Source of the DNA: Brevundimonas halotolerans
GTDB taxonomy: Bacteria; Pseudomonadota; Alphaproteobacteria; Caulobacterales; Caulobacteraceae
Direction: 5' to 3'
NCBI RefSeq assembly: GCF_003730275.1
Contig: NZ_QTTA01000008.1
Coordinates: 1 to 40,714 of the forward strand
DNA length: 40,714 nucleotides
Shown: piece by piece, positions 34,826 to 40,714 of the stretch
How positions within the stretch are numbered: position 1 is the stretch's first letter
Layout of the letters: each line of letters starts with the position of its first letter
Position numbers and translations under genes: made by a program
The notes under the pieces: model-generated
The model's input: the letters and a program-made list of their open reading frames with translations, nothing else
Told to the model about the DNA's origin: nothing
Database searches by the model: none

Positions 34826-34838
34826 CGCCCCTACCGCG
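34826..34838. repeat. Right 13-bp direct repeat flanking the DUF433/DUF5615 pair
   Basis: The second copy of CGCCCCTACCGCG. Read on the minus strand it covers the last codons and the TAG stop of ppk2. See the left copy at 34227. Confidence 0.75.
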
Positions 34839-35595
34839 CCATACGGCCGTCGATCAGGGCCTCGGGCTCGAACATGAAGGCGATGTCCGGGTCGATCGCA
34901 CGGGTGTCAACGCTGAGGTTCCGGACCGCCAGCCGCTCCACCAGATGACGCATGACGTTCAGGCGGGCCTGTTTCTTGTTGTCGGTGGCCACGATCAGCC
35001 AGGGGGCGTGCGTGCTGTGGCTGCGCAGCAGCATGCTGTCGCGCGCCTCCGTATAGGCGTGCCAGCGCTTCTGGGCCTCCCCGTCCAGCGGTGAGGTCTT
35101 GAAGTGTTTCAGCGGGTCCTCGACCCGGGCCTCGAGCCTGCGGGCCTGTTCCTCCTTGGAGATATCCAGCCAGATCTTGATCGGGACGATGCCGGCCTCG
35201 GTCAGCATGGCCTCGAACGCCGGGACGTCGCGGATGAAGTCGGACTGTTCCTCAAGGGACGAGAAGCCCATCACCACCTCGACCCCGGCCCGATTATACC
35301 AGGACCGGTTGAAGATCACGATCTCACCGGCCGCCGGCAGGTGGGCGACATAGCGCTGGAAATACCACTGGCTCAGCTCGCGGTCGCTGGGCTTGGGCAG
35401 GGAGATGACCCGGGTATGGCGGGGGGCCATATATTCGGTGACGCGCTTGATCGACCCGTCCTTGCCCGCCGTGTCGCGGCCCTCGAACAGGATCAGGACC
35501 TTGCGACCTTGAGCGATCAGCCGGGCCTGGCTCTCGACCAGGGCGATCTGGAGGGTGTGAAGCTCTGCCTTGTAGGCCTTTTTAGATATTGCCAT
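34831..35595 (-). CDS. ppk2: Polyphosphate kinase 2
   Basis: 254 residues from the ATG at 35595; the frame continues 18 codons upstream without family resemblance. PPK2 moves phosphate between polyphosphate and nucleotides. Walker A is GRDTAGKDG (39-47, Lys45), the lid segment is NRSWYNRAGVE (96-106), and PRHTRVISLPKPSDRELSQWYFQRY lies between. The first residue of the lid motif is Asn, where many PPK2 have Asp (DRSWYNR); whether this changes activity is unclear. The length points to the one-domain class I form. It is divergent from rsmE with 63 bp between starts. Its stop is in the right-hand direct repeat. Confidence 0.93.
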   Translation of the reverse strand: MAISKKAYKAELHTLQIALVESQARLIAQGRKVLILFEGRDTAGKDGSIKRVTEYMAPRHTRVISLPKPSDRELSQWYFQRYVAHLPAAGEIVIFNRSWYNRAGVEVVMGFSSLEEQSDFIRDVPAFEAMLTEAGIVPIKIWLDISKEEQARRLEARVEDPLKHFKTSPLDGEAQKRWHAYTEARDSMLLRSHSTHAPWLIVATDNKKQARLNVMRHLVERLAVRNLSVDTRAIDPDIAFMFEPEALIDGRMAR

Positions 35596-35658
35596 GCATC
35601 CAGTGGACCCAGGTGGCAGAGGGATGCAAGTCCATGCGGCTTCTGGCATCGTTCCTCC

Positions 35659-36378
35659 ATGATCCGATTGTATATCCCCCAGCCTCTGGCCGCCGGCGCT
35701 GCGGTTGCTCCGACGCTGGACCAGTCACGCTATCTGACCCAGGTCATGCGGCTGAAAGCGGGCGACGACCTGCTCGTCTTCAATGGCCGCGATGGCGAGT
35801 GGCGCTGTTCGGTGGCCGAGGTGCTGAAGCGCGGGTGCCTGCTGAAGGCCGATGAACGGGTGCGCGACCAGATACTGCCACCCGATGTCGAGCTGATCCT
35901 GGCTGTGGTGAAAAAGAGCCCGCTGGAGTTTGCGGTCGAGAAAGCCACCGAACTGGGCGTGCGGCGCATCCGGCTGGTCCGCACGGCGCGCACCCAGCCG
36001 CAAACGATCCGGTTGGACCGGCTGGACACCATCGCGGTCGAATCCGCCGAGCAGACCGGGCGAATGGATGTGCCGGAGATCGTCGTGTCCGAGCCCCTGG
36101 ACGCCCTGCTGGATGGGTGGGACCCGGACCGCCGCCTGATGTTCTGTGACGAGACGGGCGGCCCGCCGGCGTTGACGGCCCTGCCAAAGGCGGGCGGAGC
36201 GGGCTGGGGGATTCTGATCGGGCCAGAAGGCGGGTTTTCGCCAGACGAGCGCGAGCGACTATTAGCCCTGCCGTATGCCACCGCCGTGTCGCTGGGGCCC
36301 CGGGTGCTGCGGGCCGACACTGCCGCAGTCACAGCGCTGGCCCTGTGGCAGGCGACCCTGGGCGACTGGGAGCGGTGA
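35659..36378 (+). CDS. rsmE: 16S rRNA m3U1498 methyltransferase RsmE
   Basis: 239 residues from the ATG at 35659. RsmE methylates N3 of U1498 of 16S rRNA. It has an N-terminal PUA-like domain (about 1-70) and a SPOUT domain with the trefoil-knot motifs GPEGGF (188-193) and LGPRVLRADTA (212-222); KKSPLEFAVEKATELGV and EQTGR (131-135) are also typical. gshA starts 60 bp later on the same strand. Confidence 0.96.
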   Translation: MIRLYIPQPLAAGAAVAPTLDQSRYLTQVMRLKAGDDLLVFNGRDGEWRCSVAEVLKRGCLLKADERVRDQILPPDVELILAVVKKSPLEFAVEKATELGVRRIRLVRTARTQPQTIRLDRLDTIAVESAEQTGRMDVPEIVVSEPLDALLDGWDPDRRLMFCDETGGPPALTALPKAGGAGWGILIGPEGGFSPDERERLLALPYATAVSLGPRVLRADTAAVTALALWQATLGDWER

Positions 36379-36438
36379 GGCCACTTGTGCCCGTCCCCCG
36401 GACTGCCCAATTGGCCAGACGAACAAGGGGCCCCTTCG

Positions 36439-37800
36439 ATGTCTGACGCTGCACCGCTGACCCGCGAGGCCCTGGTCGGGGCGCTGTCGAAAGGGATCAA
36501 GCCGAAAGACCAGTGGCGGATCGGCACCGAGCACGAGAAGTTCGGCTTCGACAAGGGCAGTCTGCGGCGCCCCGCCTATGACGGGCCGTCCGGCATCCGC
36601 GCCATGCTGGAGGGGCTGCAGCGGTTCGGCTGGAGCCCGGTCGAGGAGGCCGGTCACGTCATCGCCCTCGAGCGTAAGAATGCCGAGGGCTTTACGGCCT
36701 CCATCAGTCTGGAACCCGGCGGCCAGTTCGAGCTGTCGGGGGCGCCGCTGAAGGACATTCACGACATCTGTTCCGAGACCGGCCAGCATCTGGTCGAGGT
36801 CAAGATGGTGGCCGACGAACTGGGGCTGGGCTTTCTCGGATCGGGCTTTGATCCGCTGTGGTCGCGCGAGGATGTGCCGATCATGCCCAAGGGCCGTTAT
36901 GACATCATGCGCGCCTATATGCCGAAGCGGGGTCAGTTGGGCCTCGACATGATGCTGCGCACCTGCACCATCCAGGCCAATCTGGACTTCGACTCCGAAG
37001 CCGACATGGTGATGAAGTTCCGCACCTCCCTGGCGCTGCAGCCGGTGGCCACCGCCCTGTTCGCCAACTCTCCGTTCACGGAAGGTCGTCCCAACGGCTT
37101 TCTGACCGCGCGGGCCAATGTCTGGACCGACACCGATCCCGACCGCACCGGCATGCTGGATTTTGTCTTTGCCGATGGCTTCGGCTTTGAGACCTATGTC
37201 GACTATGCGCTGGATGTGCCGATGTATTTCGCCAAGCGGGGCGAGCGCTATGTCGACCTGTCGGGCCAGTCGTTCCGGGCCTTCGCCGACGGCAAACTGG
37301 ACGCGCTGCCGGGCGACCGGGCGACGGCCAAGGACTGGGCCGATCATCTGACCACCCTGTTTCCCGAGGTGCGGTTGAAACAGTATCTGGAGATGCGCGG
37401 CGCCGACGGCGGTCCGTGGAGCCGCATCTGTGCCCTGCCGGCGCTATGGGCGGGCATCTTCTATGACGCACCGTCGCTGGCCGCCGCCTGGGACCTCTGC
37501 AAGGACTGGCAGATCGAGGATCACGAGCGACTGCGCCGCGAGGTGACGCGGCTGGGCCTGCGGGCCGAGATCGGCGGGCGGTCCCTGCGCGACGTCGCCG
37601 TCGACATGGTCGCCATCGCCCGTCAGGGCCTGAAGAACCGCGCGCGCTTCTCGGGCGGCATGGTCGATGAGCGCGGCTATCTGTCGGAGCTGGAAGACAC
37701 GGCCGACAGCGGCATCACCCCGGCCGAGCGCCTGCTGGACCTGTACCATGGGCCCTGGGGCGGTGATGTCCGGCGGCTCTATTCGGACTACGCCTACTGA
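36439..37800 (+). CDS. gshA: Glutamate-cysteine ligase, class II (alphaproteobacterial/plant type)
   Basis: 453 residues from the ATG at 36439. It joins glutamate and cysteine, the first step of glutathione synthesis. GTEHEKFGF (29-37) is the ATP/substrate motif; LEPGGQFELSGAPL, MPKRGQLGLDMMLRTCTIQANLD and PLWSREDVPIMPKGRYDIM are hallmarks of this class, shared by plants and alphaproteobacteria and distinct from E. coli GshA. The ribosome site AAGGGG (36425-36430) lies in a 12-bp palindrome, AAGGGGCCCCTT. Confidence 0.96.
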   Translation: MSDAAPLTREALVGALSKGIKPKDQWRIGTEHEKFGFDKGSLRRPAYDGPSGIRAMLEGLQRFGWSPVEEAGHVIALERKNAEGFTASISLEPGGQFELSGAPLKDIHDICSETGQHLVEVKMVADELGLGFLGSGFDPLWSREDVPIMPKGRYDIMRAYMPKRGQLGLDMMLRTCTIQANLDFDSEADMVMKFRTSLALQPVATALFANSPFTEGRPNGFLTARANVWTDTDPDRTGMLDFVFADGFGFETYVDYALDVPMYFAKRGERYVDLSGQSFRAFADGKLDALPGDRATAKDWADHLTTLFPEVRLKQYLEMRGADGGPWSRICALPALWAGIFYDAPSLAAAWDLCKDWQIEDHERLRREVTRLGLRAEIGGRSLRDVAVDMVAIARQGLKNRARFSGGMVDERGYLSELEDTADSGITPAERLLDLYHGPWGGDVRRLYSDYAY

Positions 37801-37857
37801 GGTTGCGGCAGGCCGTCGCGGCGCGGAACAACGGTGGCGCTTGCGGGTTCCTCTCGC

Positions 37858-38205
37858 ATGAACACCGAAAACCGTCCCCCCGAAGAACCCACCGATGTCC
37901 GCCCCGGCGAAGAGCCCTCTGACGCCGACGCCCGCGAGTCCGATGGCCCCGTCGTCGATGCCCAGCGAACCAAACAGGGTCGCAGCGGCCTTCGGATCGT
38001 GGTCGTGCTGGTGGTCTCGATCACCCTCATCCTGATCATCTATGCCATCATGGTCATGGTCATGGCCAGCCAGCCGGGCCTGGATGCCGTCGAGGATCAG
38101 GCTGAGGGCCGTCCGGTGCCTGCCGAACTTCAGCCCGTGCCCGAAGCCTCGCCGGGCGGCTCGCCCGCCGCCACCCCGGAGACGGATCAAGCGCCCGCGC
38201 AGTAG
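37858..38205 (+). CDS. Small single-pass membrane protein, unknown function
   Basis: 115 residues from the ATG at 37858; a GTG 24 bp upstream is possible. An acidic, Pro-rich N-terminal part (1-40) is followed by one membrane helix at about 46-70, rich in Ile, Val and Met, and a Pro/Glu/Ala-rich tail. It follows gshA by 57 bp. No family recognised. Confidence 0.6.
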   Translation: MNTENRPPEEPTDVRPGEEPSDADARESDGPVVDAQRTKQGRSGLRIVVVLVVSITLILIIYAIMVMVMASQPGLDAVEDQAEGRPVPAELQPVPEASPGGSPAATPETDQAPAQ

Positions 38206-38279
38206 GGGCGTCGACGTTTCGGCTTGCTCCTTGTCCGCCGAGGATGTCTCATCTCGGCAATGGCAAGCAGGGAATGGGC

Positions 38280-39029
38280 ATGACCGGCAATATCCACATC
38301 GGCATCGGCGGCTGGACCTATGAGCCGTGGCGCGGGGTCTTTTATCCCGAGGGCCTGGTCCAGAAGCGCGAGCTGGAATATGCGGCCGGCAAGCTGACCT
38401 CCATCGAGATCAACGGCACCTACTATTCCACCTTCAAGCCCGACAGCTGGATGAAGTGGCGCGATGAGACGCCGGACGGGTTCGTCTTTGCCGTCAAGGC
38501 CAGTCGCTATTGCACCAATCGCAAGGTGCTCAGCGAGGGCAAGGACAGCTTTGACCGGTTCCTCGATCAGGGCCTGACGGCGCTGGGGGACAAGCTGGGG
38601 CCGATCAACTGGCAGTTCATGGCCACCAAGAAGTTCGATCCGGTCGATTTCGAAGGCTTCCTCAAGCTGCTGCCGAAGGAAAAGGACGGGGTTCGGCTGC
38701 GTCACGCGCTGGAGGTTCGCAACCCGACCTTCGACACGCAAAAATTCTACGACCTCGCGGCGAAATACGGCTGTGCCATCGTCTATGCCGAGGATGACGA
38801 GGCGCCGGAATGGCCGCGTATCGACCAGCCCACCGCCGACTTTGCCTACGCCCGCCTGATGTCGAGTCGCGAGGATGAGCCGACCGGCATGTCGGATGCC
38901 GAGCTGAATGCCACCGCCGACCGCCTGCGCGGCTGGGCCAAACGCGGCGATGTGTTCGCCTATATGATCGCGGGCGCCAAGGTGAGGAATCCGGCGGCGG
39001 CCATGGCCCTGATCGAGTGGGTGGGATGA
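38280..39029 (+). CDS. DUF72 family protein
   Basis: 249 residues. GIGGWTYEPWRGVFYPEGL, SIEINGTYYSTFKPDSWMKWRDETPDGFVFAVKASRY and INWQFMATKKFD are the DUF72 (YecE) TIM-barrel pattern. The biochemical role is not established. The ATG at 38280 is favoured by AGGGA 6 nt upstream; an ATG two codons earlier is possible. Its stop overlaps the next start as ATGA. Confidence 0.88.
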   Translation: MTGNIHIGIGGWTYEPWRGVFYPEGLVQKRELEYAAGKLTSIEINGTYYSTFKPDSWMKWRDETPDGFVFAVKASRYCTNRKVLSEGKDSFDRFLDQGLTALGDKLGPINWQFMATKKFDPVDFEGFLKLLPKEKDGVRLRHALEVRNPTFDTQKFYDLAAKYGCAIVYAEDDEAPEWPRIDQPTADFAYARLMSSREDEPTGMSDAELNATADRLRGWAKRGDVFAYMIAGAKVRNPAAAMALIEWVG

Positions 39030-39400
39030 CAGCGCCTCAACTGAAGGGAAGCTGTCACTGCGGGGCGCAGCGGTTTACGGCACCCGCACCGGACTCTGTC
39101 ACCGACTGCACCTGCACCACCTGCACCAAGCGGGGCACGCAGGCCGCCTACTACGCTCCGGGCGTGGTCGATCTGGAACTGACGCCCGGAACCCTGACCG
39201 CCTACGAATGGGGCGACCGGATGATGACCTTTTACCACTGCGCGACCTGTGGCTGCGCTGTCCATTCCGAGGCCCCGGCCTGGACGACCGACGCCGGCGA
39301 GGCCCGCCCCGTCCGCGTGGTCCTGAATGCCCGCCTGTTCGAAGGGCTGGATCTGGCCGCCGTGCCGGTCCGTCATGTCGATGGTCGAAACGAGTGGTAA
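39026..39400 (+). CDS. GFA family (glutathione-dependent formaldehyde-activating/CENP-V domain) protein
   Basis: 124 residues with the zinc-binding cysteines of the family: CHC (10, 12), CTCTTC (28, 30, 33) and CATCGC (72, 75, 77). The family was named for a proposed formaldehyde-glutathione activity; most members have no proven function. It overlaps the DUF72 gene by 4 bp and precedes a zinc alcohol dehydrogenase by 60 bp, a context that would suit aldehyde handling. Confidence 0.9.
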   Translation: MTAPQLKGSCHCGAQRFTAPAPDSVTDCTCTTCTKRGTQAAYYAPGVVDLELTPGTLTAYEWGDRMMTFYHCATCGCAVHSEAPAWTTDAGEARPVRVVLNARLFEGLDLAAVPVRHVDGRNEW

Positions 39401-39460
39401 CCTTGCGCTTGCCGCCCGTCATACGCACCTGCATCTGATACTCTTTGAAGGATACGCCCG

Positions 39461-40519
39461 ATGCCCATCGCCACCCGCGCCTTTGCCGCCGTCGCCGCCG
39501 ACAAGCCGCTGGAGCCGTACGGCTTTGACCGGCGCGATCCGGGCCCGGACGATGTGGCCATCGAGATCAAATACTGCGGCGTCTGCCACTCGGATCTGCA
39601 CATCGCCCACAATGACCTGGGCAACACCCGCTATCCGATCGTGCCGGGTCACGAGATTGCCGGGGTGGTGACCGCGGTCGGATCGAACGTCTCGCGCTTC
39701 AAGGAAGGCGACCGGGTCGGTGTCGGCTGCATGGTCGACAGCTGCCGGCAGTGCCAGCCCTGCCTCGACGGCGAGGAACAGTATTGCGTGCCCGGCATGA
39801 CCCAGACCTATGGCTCGCCGGATCCCAAGGGCGCCGAGGTCGGGCAAAAGGTCACCCAGGGCGGCTATTCCGACCGGATCACAGTCGATCAGAACTATGT
39901 CGTGACCATCCCCGACAGCATCCCGCTGGACGCCGCAGCACCCTTGCTGTGCGCCGGCATCACGACCTATTCGCCGCTGCGCCACTGGAAGGTCGGGCCC
40001 GGTTCGAAGGTGGCTGTGATCGGCCTCGGTGGTCTTGGCCATATGGCGGTCAAACAGGCGGCGGCGATGGGGGCGGAGGTCACCGTCCTGTCGACCTCGG
40101 ACCGCAAGAAGGCCGACGCCGAACGCATGGGCGCCAAACATTTCCTGATCAACTCCGACAAGGCGGCAATGGCGGCCGCGGCCGAAAAGTTCGACCTGAT
40201 TATCAATACGGTCTCGGCCACGCATGAGATCGCCAGCCACGTTCAGCTGCTGGCCCGGGACGGGACCATGGTCATGCTGGGCCTGACCACCGAGGGCCTG
40301 CCGGTTTACGCCATGGGTCTGTTGTGGCGCCGTCGCTCCGTGGCCGGATCGTTGATCGGCGGCATCCGCGAGACGCAGGAGATGCTGGACTTCTGCGCCG
40401 AGCACGGGCTGGCCTGCGACATCGAGGTGATCGCCCCGTCACAGATCAACGAAGCCTATGCCCGGATGGAGAAGTCAGACGTACGCTACCGCTTCGTGCT
40501 GGACATGGCGCAGCTGTGA
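39461..40519 (+). CDS. Zinc-dependent alcohol dehydrogenase/aldehyde reductase (YahK-like)
   Basis: 352 residues. Catalytic zinc ligands are Cys39 (YCGVCHSD), His64 (VPGHE) and Cys164; structural zinc is bound by Cys95, 98, 101 and 109. The nucleotide site GLGGLG (188-193) with Ser211-Thr-Ser in place of an acidic residue points to NADPH. The layout is that of YahK/AdhC-like broad-range aldehyde reductases related to cinnamyl alcohol dehydrogenases. GAAGGA precedes the ATG. The right-hand insertion sequence begins 15 bp after the stop, so the gene is intact. Confidence 0.92.
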   Translation: MPIATRAFAAVAADKPLEPYGFDRRDPGPDDVAIEIKYCGVCHSDLHIAHNDLGNTRYPIVPGHEIAGVVTAVGSNVSRFKEGDRVGVGCMVDSCRQCQPCLDGEEQYCVPGMTQTYGSPDPKGAEVGQKVTQGGYSDRITVDQNYVVTIPDSIPLDAAAPLLCAGITTYSPLRHWKVGPGSKVAVIGLGGLGHMAVKQAAAMGAEVTVLSTSDRKKADAERMGAKHFLINSDKAAMAAAAEKFDLIINTVSATHEIASHVQLLARDGTMVMLGLTTEGLPVYAMGLLWRRRSVAGSLIGGIRETQEMLDFCAEHGLACDIEVIAPSQINEAYARMEKSDVRYRFVLDMAQL

Positions 40520-40529
40520 AGACAGCGGC

Positions 40530-40714
40530 CTAGCTGTCGTTTCCAAGAAGGTTGTTCACCCTTGACCAAGGGGTGAGGCCTTTGATGCCGGAGTGTGGTC
40601 GGCGCAGGTTGTAGTTTTCGGTCCAGGGTTTGATGGCTGCGGCGCGCTCGTCCGATGAGCCATAGGGTCTGGCGTAAGCCCATTCACGCAGCGTGGTCTG
40701 GATGAAGCGCTCGG
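40530..40714 (-). CDS. IS481-family transposase, C-terminal fragment (5' end outside window)
   Basis: 61 whole codons read from the window edge to a TAG at 40532-40530, starting ERFIQTTLREWAYARPYGSS and ending as the left copy does (RPHSGIKGLTPWSRVNNLLGND). ERFIQTTLREWAYA and the RPHSG motif are characteristic of the IS481 rve domain. The last codon differs from the left copy (Ser versus Thr) because it already lies partly in the target hexamer. The stop is again in CTAG. Confidence 0.85.
   Translation of the reverse strand, partial: ERFIQTTLREWAYARPYGSSDERAAAIKPWTENYNLRRPHSGIKGLTPWSRVNNLLGNDS
40535..40714 (-). mobile_element. 3' end of an IS481-family insertion sequence (right border)
   Basis: The element end starts TGTCGTTTCC at 40535, preceded by CCTAGC (40529-40534). 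Its orientation is inverted relative to the left-border copy, so both copies point their transposase 3' ends into the window. The two differ at one base over 121. Confidence 0.8.

Noticed and set aside
1..40714. A 40-kb circle carrying one insertion sequence, suggested by the matching CCTAGC at both ends
   Set aside because: Both ends are the 3' end of the transposase, in inverted orientation; a single insertion on a circle would show a 3' end on one side and a 5' end on the other. Given the NCTAGN preference, the matching outer bases have about a 1 in 16 chance.
1..40714. A composite transposon carrying the whole window
   Set aside because: The cargo is housekeeping (secA, argJ, rsmE, gshA) with uniform style, and the target duplications that would prove it lie outside the window.
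1..40714. CRISPR arrays, tRNA or rRNA genes, prophage genes
   Set aside because: I looked for regularly spaced repeats, tRNA-like cloverleaf ends and phage structural genes and saw none.

Overview
The window is 40.7 kb of GC-rich DNA from an alphaproteobacterium, most likely a member of Caulobacterales close to Brevundimonas. This is judged from gene content and protein style: two TonB-dependent receptors, a SapC protein, a fused MrpA/MrpB antiporter subunit, a class II glutamate-cysteine ligase, a ring of acyl-CoA dehydrogenases, and many 4-bp start/stop overlaps. No 16S gene or tRNA is present to prove it. Almost everything is chromosomal metabolism. The accessory material consists of insertion-sequence ends at both borders, two small toxin-antitoxin pairs and palindromic intergenic repeats.

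Left part (1-8970). The window opens inside the 3' end of an IS481-type transposase. A minus-strand cluster follows: a SurA/PpiC-type lipoprotein, argJ, a ParD/ParE-like pair, mutT and a small Flp pilin gene. The pilin shares its stop tetranucleotide CTAG with the transposase. secA is divergent from this cluster and is followed by a REP-like pair of palindromes. Next come a kynureninase-like class V PLP enzyme and a convergent membrane-anchored protein of unknown function.

Middle part (9086-22417). A minus-strand group runs zur, alpha/beta hydrolase, mmsA. Divergent from zur is a TonB-dependent receptor with a His-rich loop, probably a zinc receptor of the ZnuD type, with a Fur-family-like operator in the shared intergenic region. 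Then come a SapC protein, a pair of acyl-CoA dehydrogenases that look like an active and an inactive subunit of one enzyme, homogentisate dioxygenase, a cysteine-rich lipoprotein and a large convergent TonB receptor.

Right part (22418-40714). A complete Mrp (Mnh) cation/proton antiporter operon, A to G, is followed by selO, a DoxX protein and a 53-residue DUF2256 protein. A MerR regulator precedes two acyl-CoA dehydrogenases split by a 125-bp nested palindrome. A DUF433/DUF5615 toxin-antitoxin pair flanked by 13-bp direct repeats separates these from ppk2, rsmE, gshA, a small membrane protein, a DUF72 protein, a GFA-family protein and a zinc alcohol dehydrogenase. The window closes in a second, inverted copy of the same insertion sequence.

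I found no obviously new multi-gene defence or biosynthetic system. The strongest unexplained signals are: (a) a 13-bp palindrome TGACG-N3-CGTCA that I found only three times, always between genes, beside the acyl-CoA dehydrogenase pair, the TonB receptor/antiporter divide and the MerR gene, suggesting a local lipid or acyl-CoA regulon; (b) the direct repeats around the DUF433/DUF5615 pair, from which the pre-insertion junction can be rebuilt; and (c) the use of a palindromic CTAG target to supply stop codons to both an inserted transposase and the host pilin gene.
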